Positions 34,421 through 48,402 are shown, counted from the stretch's first letter. The stretch is DNA of 64,000 nucleotides from Chrysomallon squamiferum (GCA_012295275.1 CM022665.1:6981476-7045475), one strand, 5' to 3'. Numbers and translations: made by a program. Notes: generated from the letters alone by a model not told the origin.

Positions 34421-35398
34421 TCTTCTCTCTTCTCTCTTTTTTTTTTTTTTTTCCCATTATATATCTATATTTTAAAAAACCATTTTCAGAGGTTTTTTTT
34501 TTTTCCAATGGATATATCGTGTAGGCATTTCAGAAAGATTTTTAAAAGAATAATAATAATAGTCTATACGAATACTAACAAATGTATATGTGAGATTTTG
34601 TTTTTCTTCCATATCATTTTTGTCAAATAACAAACGAAATTTAATTCTTCACTAAAACACACAATGATCCACTGTCGTCAACGGCAGATTTAATATGAAG
34701 CACGCGGCTTCTTATTTTTATTTTCATTTTGCCAATTGTCACAGTGACGATGTTTATATATTTCTGACATTCTGGACCCTTCCATGTAATTATTTCTGTA
34801 TATGCTTATTATGTGAATTTGTTTAATATGTTTATTGGTTTCATATGTTGAAATACGTGGAATGCACATTTAAAGGTACTGATTTAATTTGGAGATGTTC
34901 TGAAAAGTATCACTTCAGAATTAATTTTTCTTTTTTCAAAACCATCCAGAAAAGTAATAGAGAATATACAGGAAGTTACAAATTCAAATCAAATACGTAA
35001 CTTTGTCCTCCTTAATTTGTTCTTTTTCTATTTCACGACGTAATGGTACTTATACCTTTAACCAGAGTGGACAGGTATGATATAAAATAGAGGCGTTCAC
35101 TGAATTGCGAGTTTGTTTTTACTTTGTTGACGTAAACGCATCTTCTTGCTTCACAGAGAGCGTTCCGACTTTCCTTACAACTTTACATGTCTGTGAATTT
35201 AAAAAAAAAAAAAAAAAAACTAATTTGATTTTTTGTATTTGGAATCTTTGGTTGCTAAAACGTTGTACACACTATGCAATTTGTCAGCCTGGATAGCCAC
35301 GTGCGATTTCATAGCGCTACAAAAACAGCCAAATAAGACTAACATTATTAAACTGTTTTCACGTTGCGACCGAATTACATGCAACACGGAACAACAAC

Positions 35399-35429
<31 letters not shown>

Positions 35430-36108
35430 CGTTGAAATTTTAATTCTTGTTTTTGAAATCTAAAAACGTTATAAATGTTTATTAAAAGAACAATAATTTT
35501 ATGACATTTTTGTAAGTATTAGTTATCTAATTTTATTTCATCTGTTTATTAATTTATGTCATGACAACTTATTCATCATTACCGTTCCCATCATAGCCAT
35601 TATTATTATTATTATTATTTTATTTAATTTCTAAATAAATGATTAATGTATTTACTTCTTAACAGTATCTGTACAAATGAAATAAAAAGTATTTATTTGA
35701 TATGATATTTAGAAACAAGGTACATATTTAAACATGTTTTATTTTATTTATTTATTTATTTATTTATTTTTATTTTATTATTAACATTTTTGATTTTTGA
35801 AGTCGTATCTGTCACATGCTAGAAAAGAAGAAAAATCGTAAAATGAGGGAACGACGTAATTTAACAAGCATTGCGTTTTGAATGTATATAAAAAATAATT
35901 AACAGACATATACAGTATCTACCCGGGCCTTCGCTTGATGTCCGCCCGATTAAATCATTTCCTTCTATTGTCTGTCCCACGTTTTCTTCATTAAAAGAAA
36001 ATCGTTTAACCTTAGTCCTGTGTGTCTTGGTACATTGTCCGTTTGTTCAGACGAATGTGTTCAAGACATTCACAGAAATCCAAGTAAGTCCATATTGGGA
36101 ACACATCA

Positions 36109-36126
36109 CCTACAATTAATTGTAGG
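36109..36126. repeat. 18-bp perfect palindrome
   Basis: CCTACAATTAATTGTAGG reads the same on both strands and carries the TTAATT centre typical of dimeric paired-type homeodomain contacts (TAAT and ATTA abutting). Confidence 0.9.
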
Positions 36127-36879
36127 AGTGAAAACGAAAATACTTTAAACATAATTTATACATCTCTGTAGTCACATAGTAGTATTTAGATTTGAAGACG
36201 TCTATGTATAAAATTGATGATTAGATTGTGTATTGTTATAATTTGTCTTTGACTTGAGGATATTTTTTTGTCCCATAAGATATATATATATATAAATATT
36301 ATACATATTTCTGTATCTTTTGTTTTCGTTTGTAAGCATTACTTGAAAATGACAACAAATGTACAATAAAGACAAATTATCAATACTGATTTTTTTATTA
36401 TTATTATTTATTATTCTAAGAAGTATGTTAAACACATTATTATTTATTTTTAACAGACTGTTTGAATCTTTTGCAGTTAGTGAAACTTCATTTTATCTAT
36501 TTATTTATCAATAAGATTTATTTTAAACAGCTGTATTTGGACCAAAACAAATGAAGAATAAATTATTGTATATATAAACATTTAAATTCGTTTCGCCTTA
36601 TCAAGTTAGAGATTTTTTTCTGGACTTATGACTGTTCACCTCCAGTGATGAATTATATTTTATGTATATATAAAGAAATTATATTATTGTAGTGTAGAAT
36701 TTTTGTGCAACATTCAACTGGTTTACAACACTTAACATATGCACATAATATGTTAATATGAAATCATCCGCTAAAACAATTTGCTTGGAAATTCTGCAAC
36801 TGCTAACACATGAATTTTTTTGTTATTAATAATGTAATAAAATAATGTAATAAAATATAATGCAAAAACACACCCACCC

Positions 36880-36886
<7 letters not shown>

Positions 36887-36970
<84 letters not shown>
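36887..36970. repeat. Adjacent (TA)n and (GA)n tracts
   Basis: About 33 bp of TA directly joined to about 50 bp of GA. Confidence 0.95.
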
Positions 36971-36974
<4 letters not shown>

Positions 36975-37647
36975 GAGTTCAGATATTTTAGAGCAATAAT
37001 CATAAAAAGTTTTTGTCTACGGTCTACACGCTATCTTAATATTTGCCATAATCAGAAAACGTCTAAGATTTTTTTATCGGTACGAATAAATTTGTCTCAT
37101 TTATGTACAAAAAAAAAAAAAGAATAGAAAAAAAAAAAAGAAGAAGCTGCAGTCGACAAACTACCGAAACATAGATATATATCCGTAACTCTGTTTTGCA
37201 CTGCACTCTCTTTTACCAAATCAGACGTACTGAGAATCCTCAATCCGCAACTTCATACTTTTTCATTTGACAGACAGGCTGCGACAGTATTTTTATTTTT
37301 TATTTTTTTAATTATTTAAATCTTATCTGTTCTGCTTTCCATATTTTAATATCGGTAAATTGTTCAACCAGCTTTCACACACTTAATTTATTTGTCTTAC
37401 AGATGATATCTACAACCGTAGGCTGGTTTTTAACTCAAAGCATTAATTGTAGTATTTATTAGACCGTTAACTGGAGCCGCGTGTCGTGTATCATGTCTCT
37501 AAGAAACCTTTTAAAGAATATCCTAAAACTACCTGCACTATTTCTATCTGTTGCTGTCAATCAAGCCTTGACAATAAAATTAACCGTTATAATAAAATTG
37601 TTGAACATTTGTTTGGTAAAAAATAAAAGTTTACATTAGTAATACAA

Positions 37648-37668
37648 ATAATAATAATAATAATAATA

Positions 37669-37703
<35 letters not shown>
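37648..37703. repeat. (AAT)n(ATG)n compound microsatellite
   Basis: AAT units switch directly to ATG units, the same order and strand as several other arrays in this window. Confidence 0.95.
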
Positions 37704-37820
37704 GGCCACGACGACGAGTAAGCAACAACAGTAATCATGATGGAAATGAAAAAGAGTTAGACGGTAGAGTTCAATTTTAACATCCAATACCATCTTGAAA
37801 TTTTATCATTTATAATGGTG

Positions 37821-37868
37821 TGGTTACATACATACATAGATACATACATACATACATACATACATACA

Positions 37869-37899
<31 letters not shown>
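37821..37899. repeat. (CATA)n tetranucleotide array
   Basis: About 19 units of CATA with a single GATA interruption near the start. Confidence 0.95.
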
Positions 37900-37900
<1 letters not shown>

Positions 37901-38329
37901 AATATGCTATACGCCAGTAAATAATTTAACAGATTACAAAACAGTTTGAACGAATATATATTTTTAATTAGTAATTTTTCTGCGTAGTTCTTTTTTCGTT
38001 AAACTAAAGTTAAATCATTACTGAAATTACTAATAACTTGAACTGATTTTAATCAAAATATATCGTGAAGGAATGAATGTGTTAATGCTTAACAAGTTCT
38101 GAGATAAAAAGAAATGCGTCTCCTACTGGGCGAACGTTAATAGCATAATCAAACTATCGTATTTGTTATTTTAAAATATTTTATAGAAAAAAAAAGAAGG
38201 ATGAAGAAAAAGAACGAGGATACTTATTAATATGAATGATATAAGAGAGGGAGAAAAATTAACGAAACGACTAGATTTATTATACTTTTTTTTCCCTTTT
38301 CTTTTTTTCTTTTTTTAATTTCTTTGGAA

Positions 38330-38800
38330 CGTCTGAGAAGACTTAGTAATAAGACAGTAACAGGATCGCCATCTTCATCACTCGTTTGACTAACACATTA
38401 TCTAATGCATCTGATGATCGATTATCGCCTTGATATACCATCACATCTTCTGATATGATCGAGTGCGATTCTCAATTATCCGCTGCTATCGGTTTCGACG
38501 AACGCCGGATACATAGAACTAAGAGTGTAATGGGTCCTACAACGTAGTACATCAAAGACCCAATTTCTGCGATAACCCTATGATTTTCTTCATTCAGGGA
38601 GTTAATAGTTCCATCAAACTAAGACCGAGGCAAAAGCTTTTTGTATCGAGTTTCGTGGCTTCACGGCGGCGAATAGCTTTGATTATTTCTGATGGACCCC
38701 GCGCGCTTTGTATACAGACGTAGTCCAATATTTATGGTTCGGAGGCTAATTTATTGGAAGACATTTCCCGCTTTTTGCATCGTCTGTCTAAATTTTTACA
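38330..38800. promoter_or_regulatory. Candidate regulatory island in 3' gene desert (38.3 kb)
   Basis: About 470 bp of complex, CpG-containing sequence with no ORF of note, flanked by AT-rich repeats. Motifs include GATCGATTATCG and several GATA/TATC cores. Candidate distal enhancer of AHR or of a gene beyond the window. Confidence 0.35.
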
Positions 38801-40389
38801 CAAAGTTTTGCATTAGAGTCTGATCATTTGATTGAAAAAAGAAAACCATTTAAGCTAAAACAAACGGGTGAAAAACAACAAACGAGATGCGGGTTTCCAG
38901 TGTTTTCTCAGTGATGCTTAAAAAGAAGCATACGCATTTACTAAAACAAGAGGAAAAAAAAAAAAAACCCACCTAAAAAAAAAATCTTTTGTGACAACAT
39001 TAATGAATGTTATTCGGGGCTAAGTTAGCTTAAGTGAAGCAAATGATTTAAATTAATTAATTTGTTTTTTTTAAAAATAAGTAGAATTAAACATCAAAAG
39101 ACAAAATGTCAATGGACACTTGATTCACAGTATCAATGTTCCTAGATAATGTACCCATACTATGAGAGAAACAAACGCATTTCCTTGCTTTTAACTTCAC
39201 CTTTTTAATTTTACGAATGTCTTCATTACAATTACCATTACATTTTAAAATACTTATCCCGATCGTTCACTAGAGAATTACCTCAACAAAGTAATTAGTT
39301 TTTCACTTTAGATGTTTATCCAATGTAGATTTAATATATATATATATAAATGTTTTAATTATTTAAAAAATGAATTTATTCTTATTATTGTTATTATTAG
39401 TTCTACTATTATTACTTTTATTACTGATATTATTAGTTGTTGTTGTTGTTGTTGTTGTTATTATTAGTAGTAGTAGTAACAGCAGCAGCTTACTATTTTT
39501 GCCGACGACGTTATTATTATTACCGTTAGTAAACTATTAGTATTAAAACTAGTATTAGCATTAGAATTAGTTTGGTTGTTGCTGTTCTTGTTGATCAAAT
39601 GACACTCATTTCATTTTGAAAGATAAAATGTCGAACGTCTCAACCTTTTCCCGTTATTATTATTATTATTATTAAACAATATGTAATAGTTTTAATATTT
39701 TATGTAGGAAGCGTTTTAAAATTAATTTAATCAGGTTCAAAGTGCTTTGCATTCAGAGAGCAAAATAAATTTGTTATTTCATAACTCTGAAAAAAAGAAA
39801 AAGAATTAAAAAAACACGCGGAACAGGTTTACTTAATATCTGATTATTCTCGCTAGGAAGAAATTATCAAAATGTGAAATAAAACTTGTATTCAGTAGGA
39901 TGATCAAAGGTCGGATAGGAATTTACAACAGATTCTGTAAGATTCTAAGTACAGATTTGAATTTCCAAACGTACAAATATTTTAGATTTGACGTACTACA
40001 TATGGCGGCGTTTCTTCTTCTTTATCTTTTATTATTATTATTTTTTTATTATTACTTATTTATTTATTTATTTATTTATTTTATTTTGCCTTCTTTATAA
40101 TGAAAGTCATTTCATCCTGAAATTTACCTAATACTGGAGCTTCATTTTCCTGACTTTCTGTTTTGGGACATTTTCAAAACCAACATTTATCTATTTATTT
40201 ATTTAAAAAGAAGGGAAAAGAAATTAATCTCGCTTAGTTGTTTAAGTCTAGGAAACGTAAGAAGATCATTTTAAAGAGTTATTCATCTATAATAAAACGT
40301 TTTTATTCCAGTTAACATTAAAAAAAAAAAAAAAAAACCATTCCAGTTAACAATACCATTACTCATGACCATTTCAAATGTATTCTCTC

Positions 40390-40420
<31 letters not shown>

Positions 40421-40678
40421 GGAATGCCTCGGTTATAATTTAACAAAATTATTCCTGTATGAATAGACTCAATCAGCGGAATCAAGAGGCTGAACTTATT
40501 AACAGCATTAAAATAACACATGAAACAGAATAAATTGCTCATACACTCCATTATGTTTCACTAGCAACATCTACAGTTACTGAGATACACTGCGTTCTTG
40601 AACAAGAAAATTATGGACAAGCAAATTAAAACTGAGTTCTTTGCACGGCCATTATGTTTATAATATACCCCGACCAAA

Positions 40679-40735
40679 TCTTTCTTTTCCAAACAGGTTC
40701 ATGAAATTGTCATGAACCTGTTTGGAAAAGAAAGA
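40679..40735. repeat. Perfect 26-bp-stem hairpin with 5-nt loop
   Basis: The arms 40679-40704 and 40710-40735 are exact reverse complements, containing CCAAACAGGTTCATGA and TCATGAACCTGTTTGG; the loop is AATTG. This is not simple repeat. It may be a hairpin RNA, a fresh inverted duplication by template switching, or a foldback element. Confidence 0.95.
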
Positions 40736-40829
40736 AAAAATGTATTTCACATATTTGAACATATATCATATATATTTCATTTTGTCACATAAATACTAGT
40801 CTTTCGATTATAATCTCTGATTTGTGTGG

Positions 40830-41180
40830 CCATAAATCAACAAAGTAGAGGTTCACGCTGTACATTATATTATCCTCAATTTCTATGGACAGCGTCAAAA
40901 CCTGAAAGCGAGACTTCGATTTAGAGTTATCTTCCAATCAAGAAGGGCAAGGTTACACCTTTTAGTGTTAAGAAAAACCGCCCTGTCTTTGTCGAGAGTA
41001 ATTTGTTACTTGATGGTCCTTAACAAACACCAGGACATGTAAAAGGAAGTTTGTGTTGTGTATAATAAAGAACATTTTGACCGACGTTCAGTGACTGACG
41101 ACTGTTTGTTGACACTATAGTATTCTTAGTGCCGTAATTCACCTGTAGTGGAAACCTAACCGATAATAATTTATGCTTAT
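40830..41180. promoter_or_regulatory. Candidate regulatory island (40.8 kb)
   Basis: About 350 bp of complex sequence with no ORF, about 100 bp after the perfect hairpin. Confidence 0.25.
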
Positions 41181-41989
41181 TTCAGCCGATTTCGTAGTTT
41201 ATGATAACATTAAAACAATTACTGATATATAAATAATGATTAACCTTACCGATTGTTTTAAATTCTAATTTGTGTCTAGCCAAAATGTGTAAAGAACTCA
41301 GCAAGAGAACCACAATATTAATCATTGTCGTGAAAACAATTTTTAAAAATTATATACTGACAGAACGGAAGATAGGCACAAACATTTATCATTGATTATT
41401 TCTTACTCCTTCATCGAGTAGTAGTCAGTCGTTCTGTGTATCTGTCTCCCGCTACATTACTTGATTTGTTTATAGTGTTGATGGGAGGGTGTACTAATGC
41501 AGACATATACACTTTTTCGAAATAAAATTCTTCTCTTGTTTTATAATTATTGACTACTTCTACTACTACTACTGCTGCTGCTACTACTAGTACTATAATG
41601 ATAATAATAGTTATTATTTTTGTTGTGATTATATAATTAATCAGACGATTTCAAAATAAAATTATAACTGTCCATAGGCAACGTTTATCAGAGAAAAAAA
41701 CCCAAGTACTATTTGAAGCACAGAAAAGACTAAGTTTAAATAGATATTTTTTGTTTTGTATTTAATAATATCATTTTGTAAAACTGAAAATTTAAATAAC
41801 AACAACAACGATAACAACAATAATGATAGTATAACAGATTTACTGAGATTGTCTTACAACGCTAAATCGTTCCGTCACACACATACATACATACGTACAA
41901 ACACACGTTATAAATCGACTTCAAGAGAGAAATATAAAACAACAAAAACCACAATTGTTAAACAGTATCCGTAACTTTTTTTTTTTCCC

Positions 41990-42300
41990 CTCTTTTCAGC
42001 TGCAGCACTTGTGCACGGCGGACTTCTCTCACTTTGATAACATCATATCCAAACACTTTTCTGTCTCAATTAAACTTGATTTTTGACCCCATCTCAAAGC
42101 CCCTTAAGGACTAAGCTCATCACAGAGTTTTATTGGCGTTGTATTAAAAGATCGCGTGCTAGCGGGCGCGCTGTCATTCGCTGAGATGATCGAAGTGTCT
42201 CGTTGCGTGCAAGGTACCAAACGACTTAGGCTTTATCCCTGTCAAACTGGGCGAACTACGACCACTCCATTACAGGGCAATTCTTCATCAATTTAACTGT
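41990..42300. promoter_or_regulatory. Candidate regulatory island with two XRE cores (42.0 kb)
   Basis: About 310 bp, among the most CpG-rich in the window (GCGTGCTAGCGGGCGCGC at 42154-42171). It holds TCGCGTG (42152-42158) and TTGCGTG (42203-42209), both fitting TNGCGTG on the + strand 51 bp apart. No ORF. Confidence 0.38.
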
Positions 42301-42523
42301 AATATTTTTCTTGCTGTATTTAATTTTGCTTCCTATTACTGGTCGAAACTACATCTGCATTCATCAGTTATATGACCGTATTCTAGCTTTAATGCCTGTC
42401 CGCTTTTTTTTCCCCTCCTTATTTCAGTGAACAATGTCATACGTCCGTCGTTAGTTATAAACTTATCCTGCTATGTTACTGGAATAAAAATGTTAATGTT
42501 TTTCAAATAGTTTTTTTTTTAAG

Positions 42524-42524
<1 letters not shown>

Positions 42525-42568
<44 letters not shown>
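42525..42568. repeat. (CT)22 dinucleotide tract
   Basis: An uninterrupted CT run. Confidence 0.95.
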
Positions 42569-42570
<2 letters not shown>

Positions 42571-42683
42571 GGCGGTATAAAGTAGACAAATTTAAATTAA
42601 TACAGATGTTTTTGTGTGCGAAACTAATATTGTCTTACTTCCAAATTAAATATTCTATTGTTTTCATTAAATCTTTGAGACAG

Positions 42684-42709
42684 AAAAAAAAAAAAAAAAA
42701 TAATAATAA

Positions 42710-42750
<41 letters not shown>

Positions 42751-42812
42751 ATAGTAATAGTAATAGTAATAATAATAATATTAATAAGAAGAAGAAGAAG
42801 AAGAAGAAGAAA
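42684..42812. repeat. Multi-motif compound array: A, AAT, AGT, AAT, AAG
   Basis: Poly-A passes into (AAT)n, then (AGT)n, mixed AGTAAT, (AAT)n and finally (AAG)n. The forward ORF through it (42606-42830) is only repeat. Confidence 0.95.
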
Positions 42813-43086
42813 TTTGTAGAAAGAAAATGAATTTTAAAAAATAATAAAATAACAAATAAAAAATGTTGTTAAATATTACTTTTCGTTCTTTAATCTTGAG
42901 GATTTTTCTTTTTTTGTTTTGGGGTTTTTTAAAACTATTTTTTATTATTCTATTTTTTTATTTTATATATATTTTTCTTTCTTAGGTTTAACCAGCATAT
43001 GTGCAGAGATCTAGTTGTAACCGTCGTTCCGTTTACATTAAAAATATTTATAATTTTATCACACAAAAAATTCCTTCTTCTTCTTT

Positions 43087-43117
<31 letters not shown>

Positions 43118-43439
43118 TTATTTTTCTTGGAGTGGGGATTTCAAAAATAATTATAATGTAAGTATTAAAAGCATTAATTTGGGCTAAAATAATTAGAATA
43201 AAATCAAAATAATTACGAAAAAATAAAACGAATGTATTTTATTGCATATAAAGTCACATTCGTGACATTAGCTGTGTTTATATCATGCAACGATGTCGAA
43301 ATTTGGTTTCGTGATTACAATTTGTATTTTTTCCTTATTTTTTTTTTTTTTTTTTTTAGCACGGTATTGTTTCGTGCGCGATTCATGTATTCGTGTCGAA
43401 TACAAATGTCGAAAAATCAGCAAGTTCTTTTCTTCACTA

Positions 43440-43760
43440 AAGTTCATCATCATGCAATGCGACTGGGGAGAGGGCGTGTGCCGTGAATTAAGGTGTTAGT
43501 CCACAATTTAAAAGTGAGATGACTCTCGTGCAGTGTCGAGTTCTCGTACAATCTTGCAATAAACACGGCAACACGCAAACTAAGAAATCGTGTGCAGAAA
43601 CCACCACACATGTGGATATGGCCAATTAAATCTATGTATCACTGGCAGTTGAAAATGAAGTCGCCACGTAAATTACACGCAGCATGCAATGTATGTCAGG
43701 ATAAAATGCGACCTCCATTGCTTTGCAAGTTAGTTCCAGGTTTAGGAATGACGAGAAACA
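43440..43760. promoter_or_regulatory. Candidate regulatory island (43.4 kb)
   Basis: About 320 bp of complex CpG-containing sequence with a reverse XRE core CACGCAA at 43572-43578. No supported ORF. Confidence 0.3.
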
Positions 43761-44346
43761 TATAGCTTGAATTTAGACTCGAAAAATTAAAAGGATTTCT
43801 AGCAGTGGAAGTCTTCCGAATCGTCTTTTAAAAAACGGAGATAAACTTTACTAGACTGGTTCTTCTTCTAAACTTACCGTGAATACATGTTTGAGTTTCT
43901 GGTTCTTAACAGTATATGTTCCGATTAAATAGAAAAAATATCAAATATACACATTAAGAAATAACGTTTGTTCTTGGATTTTGGATTTTACAAATATATG
44001 TTTATTTTTATAGAAAACGGTGGATTTCATTTGTATAGAAAAAAAAAAAAAAAAAAAAGAGAGAGAAAAAAAAACAACAACAAAAAACGGCACGGATTTA
44101 ACAATATTAAACTGTTTTGCAAACTCTACCTGCAGGTAGGCATAATGACACCAGTGCATGCAACTCTAATGTGTCGTTTTTGTTTTTGTTTTCTATCTGA
44201 AACTACAGTTTAACTATATATAAATATAACAATGAATACGTAAAATTATATTGTTTCAAATTATCTTGAATAATAATTTTATGTTTTCATGTATAAATCT
44301 GACTTGCTTTTTAATTATTATATTCTGTTCTTTTTTTTTTTTTATT

Positions 44347-44433
44347 TAATAATAATCATCATAATAATAATAATAGTAATAATAATAACAATTATTATTA
44401 TTAAAAGTGCAAATCTTTTAAAAAATTTAAAAA

Positions 44434-44500
<67 letters not shown>
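44347..44500. repeat. AAT then TTA trinucleotide arrays in opposite orientation
   Basis: AAT-type units at about 44347-44390, then a pure TTA run of more than 20 units ending near 44501; the pair could fold on itself. Confidence 0.9.
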
Positions 44501-44501
<1 letters not shown>

Positions 44502-44504
<3 letters not shown>

Positions 44505-44617
44505 GTCTATTTTAAAATAATTTAGCATGATATTTATTTTAAAGGCATAATATTATTTCCTATTATATATCTATTTTAAAATAATTTAGCATTTTAAAGG
44601 CATAATATTATTTCCTT
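44502..44617. repeat. Tandem duplication of about 55 bp
   Basis: CTATTTTAAAATAATTTAGC and AAAGGCATAATATTATTTCC occur twice, at about 44507-44561 and 44570-44615. The copies differ mainly by a 9-base insertion (GATATTTAT) in the first. Confidence 0.9.
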
Positions 44618-45168
44618 ATTTGTTAAATACTTTAATATTTATTAAAATAATTATTTAACACTTATGCTAGTGTTGTGGTTTATACAAAATCAACATGTAA
44701 TAATATTTTTTTTTTTTTTTTTTTTTGTAACAGATAATGTTAATGTATTTATTCTTTATAACTCATATATTAACTTTTTTTAATTTTTATTGTTCATTAA
44801 AAGTTAGAAATTAAATTTCCATAGTTTCTTAGTCTTCTTTTTTTTTTCTTCTGTATTTTTAATATTAAGTATTATGTGTTCGTTTGTAATTTTAGTAAAA
44901 CAAACAATAGTCAAGAATAATGCAATAAAAAAATTACCTGAGACTATCAAGAAAAGTATACATATGTATCTGGTGTTAGGTATGATATAATATACGAATG
45001 ATTATTGTTTTTATTATTTTTTTTTGAATAACGATAAAAAATAAAAAAATTGGTACGAAGGTATGTTGAACTTAAAAATCAAACAACAATAATAGTTTTT
45101 GTAACACTTAATATAATATTATATTTATTTATTTTGTAACACACTGTACACAAATATTATATGTGTGT

Positions 45169-45171
<3 letters not shown>

Positions 45172-45206
<35 letters not shown>
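45172..45206. repeat. (AC)n dinucleotide tract
   Basis: An uninterrupted AC run. Confidence 0.95.
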
Positions 45207-45208
<2 letters not shown>

Positions 45209-45830
45209 GGAAAAATAATTAATATAAAAACCGCACAAAATAAATATTTTAAAAAACTGTCATTATTTTTCCAGTTTTCATTTTGAAAATATACGTATGT
45301 ATTTCTTTTTATATTTAAGTGTTTTTATATTATTATAAAACATACACACTCGCATGCACATGCCGTTTTAATAGATACTATTTAACTGAAACATTTATAT
45401 GCATGTTTGTGTGGGTGTATGTGTATACATGTAGGTACACAAATATATACATATATACACACACATACATACATATATTCATATATAATATTATTACAAA
45501 AACTGTATTCATTAATTTTTTTAATTTTTTATTTATATTTTACTTTGTTTATAATAAAATATAAATGTTATAGTGAAAAAAGAATTTAAAAAATAAAATA
45601 AATTAGTTATTAATATTTACGTTTCTTTAGTTTCAGTTAACTATTATTACTAAAAAGTAAAAACAGAAAAAAGGCGAGAATATAAAATATAAACACTTTT
45701 TAAAAATAATAATAAAACCACAATTAGCAATTTTCAAAATAATGGATAACGCTACTTTTATTTCGAAAATAACTGTATTATTTTTATTCTTGTTATTCAT
45801 AAACGACTTTATGATAACAAGATGTATTAA

Positions 45831-45895
<65 letters not shown>

Positions 45896-46369
45896 GAGGG
45901 GGAGAAGGAGGAAGGGAAGAGGAGGAGAATGAGGAAAATGTGGAAAATTAGTTTTTTGTTTATTCTTGTTCATCAGTGTTTAAATTTTAAGAGGTTTTAT
46001 TTATTTTTGAATTAACACATGCACATATGTACACGAATTGTGCATGCGTGTGTCCATGAGTGTGTATATATATATTTTTTTTTATATGGTTTCATATACC
46101 CATGTACATAACAAAACAAAACAAAAAAATAAAAAATAAAAAATAAATAGATAAATAAATAAAGGAAAGGTTTTATTTGTAACAACTGACAAAATATCAA
46201 ACACAGTTTAGATAAAATTATTTTTCAGTATTTAGCATCTGTCGACTGTCATCGGCCGGGTTTAGTAAAACAAAATTTAAAAATCAATATCTCTGAAATT
46301 TACGGGGTAGCTCTTTATTAAAGGAATTTAAAAATAAAACCACGCTGTTGAACTGATTTCACGTAGATT

Positions 46370-46880
46370 CTTTTCTGTTCATCAAAGCGTTGTTCACGTT
46401 GCTATGATTCCGTCACGGCTCATTACGACAACTAAAACTGAAGAACTTGATAAAACATAGCCTCTGGCGGGTCTCTGAAAAGTACTGTAATGGTCACAAT
46501 GAACCTGACAGGAAGAAAAAGAGAAAATTCTCTTGATGATCATCGTATATTTTAACGAGGTTATTTGCTATAAGACGAATCGAATCCGCTTGATTAGTAG
46601 CGCGAGTCAGCACGTGCAATGCGCGTGGAATATTCCCTAGGGGCTTCTGTGAGATAGTGGGACCGCTTGACAGGGGAAGATAACGATCACAATTTGATTT
46701 CTCCCCTATCCCGTGAATAATTTATCTGACGGTGCTTTACGCTGCTTGGTAGAAATTACTGCACTACCGCAGACTCCTTCGTATTCATCCCAGGCCAGGT
46801 GTGCAAAAATTTACCTTGATTAGATTTTCGCTAGTCGACGCAGGTAAATTAGAATTTAATTAAATGTTGAGAACAGTGTA
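46370..46880. promoter_or_regulatory. Candidate regulatory island with E-box (46.4 kb)
   Basis: About 510 bp, one of the longest complex islands. It contains the palindromic E-box CACGTG (46611-46616) followed by GCGCGTGG, and CCAGGCCAGGTGTG near 46791-46804. No ORF. A strong candidate for a conserved distal element by composition. Confidence 0.38.
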
Positions 46881-47708
46881 ATTGAATTGATGTGTTGTTC
46901 TTACTGCTACTGGTTTTCAGTTGATGTTGCTTAGTACGACGATATTAATTATTCCGTTTGTTGAAAAAAATCCATTCGCTCTGCGCGAATAAAATCTCTC
47001 TCTCGGCAGACCAACAGTGCACATCGATTATTTAAAGAAAAGGAAATTAAGAAGATATGTTTATTTTTCTCTGCTTTCAATTCTTCTTCTTAAAAGTAAA
47101 TGTTATTGAAGAATGTTGTCAGTGTTGTTATGTTTTTTAAATCTAAGACTTAATCATTGTCTTGAAATTAGCCTTCACCTAAAATCCACCACAGTCGAAA
47201 GGAAGGGGGAAGGAGAAAAACTTTTCTTTCAGCCAGAAACAATGGAAACATACCGGAGAAGTAAAAAAATGTAGGATATGGCGTGACATTATTTTTTTTA
47301 TTTTTTTATTTTTTAAAAATAATTTCTTTCTTTCAATTTCTCCGTTTTTTATTTTTTTTTTTTTTTTATATATATATATATTATTTACTATGTATTTCTA
47401 TAATCGCATAAAAAATATGAACATTTGAACAGAAACATTTTAGATGTGATATATTTAAAAAAAAAAAAAATTTGTAGCCCTACATAGTTGTTTGTTACTA
47501 GTGCAGATATAAATTAAAATTATTTTCGAGATTTTCAAAGACAAAAAGGAGCGCACACACCATTAACATTCTTGTCTTACAGAATGAATGATATACAACA
47601 CGATATCTGTTGACGCTGTTTCACGTTGTAAACTATCCTAGTGATATCACATATACTGTCTAAATACTGTCTAAAACACTTTTAGTAAATCTCTTATGAT
47701 TTAAAAAA

Positions 47709-47745
<37 letters not shown>

Positions 47746-48340
47746 TAATAATAATAAATCAATACACATGCAAAACCTGATAAAATAATATTGTCAGTAG
47801 TATTTTATTATTTACTCATAATTCTAATAAATGTCCTTCTAATTAATAATAATTATAATAATAATAATAAAAATAATTATTTTAATTGTTTAGCAAATAA
47901 ATTAATATTCAGCTGTTAATTAATTCAGATGTTACTGTTTACTTTTTAACATTTGCTTTACCACTAGTATTCTGTACATTTTTAACATTTTAAAGTTAAC
48001 CGCTGATTTCTACGTATCTAAAATCACACCAGAAACGTATTAAAATATCTCTAAATTTAATTCAAACTGTCTATGCTGTCAAAGAGAATTTCTAAAAATG
48101 GTAAAAGTACAGAGAGAGACAAATCAATGATAAGATATTAAAAGAAAAGATTAAAAATAATATATATATATAAGTATATCAATCTCAAAAATCTTTGTAA
48201 AATTTTTGTTCTCTTTTTTTATTCGCGGCACACTGTTACTCATACGATTTGTTATTATAAAAAATATTAAATATACAAGAAGAAAAAAAAAAAAAAAAAA
48301 AAAAGTATGATAAATAAGTTACTAATATTTCATAAGCAGT

Positions 48341-48402
48341 TTATTTATTTTGAAAAAGTTAAGAAAAAGGATTATTTATTTTGAAAAAGTTAAGAAAAAG
48401 GA
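48341..48402. repeat. Perfect 31-bp tandem duplication
   Basis: 48341-48371 and 48372-48402 are identical (TTATTTATTTTGAAAAAGTT plus an A-rich end). A second short exact tandem, 17 bp twice, is at 49412-49445. Confidence 0.95.
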
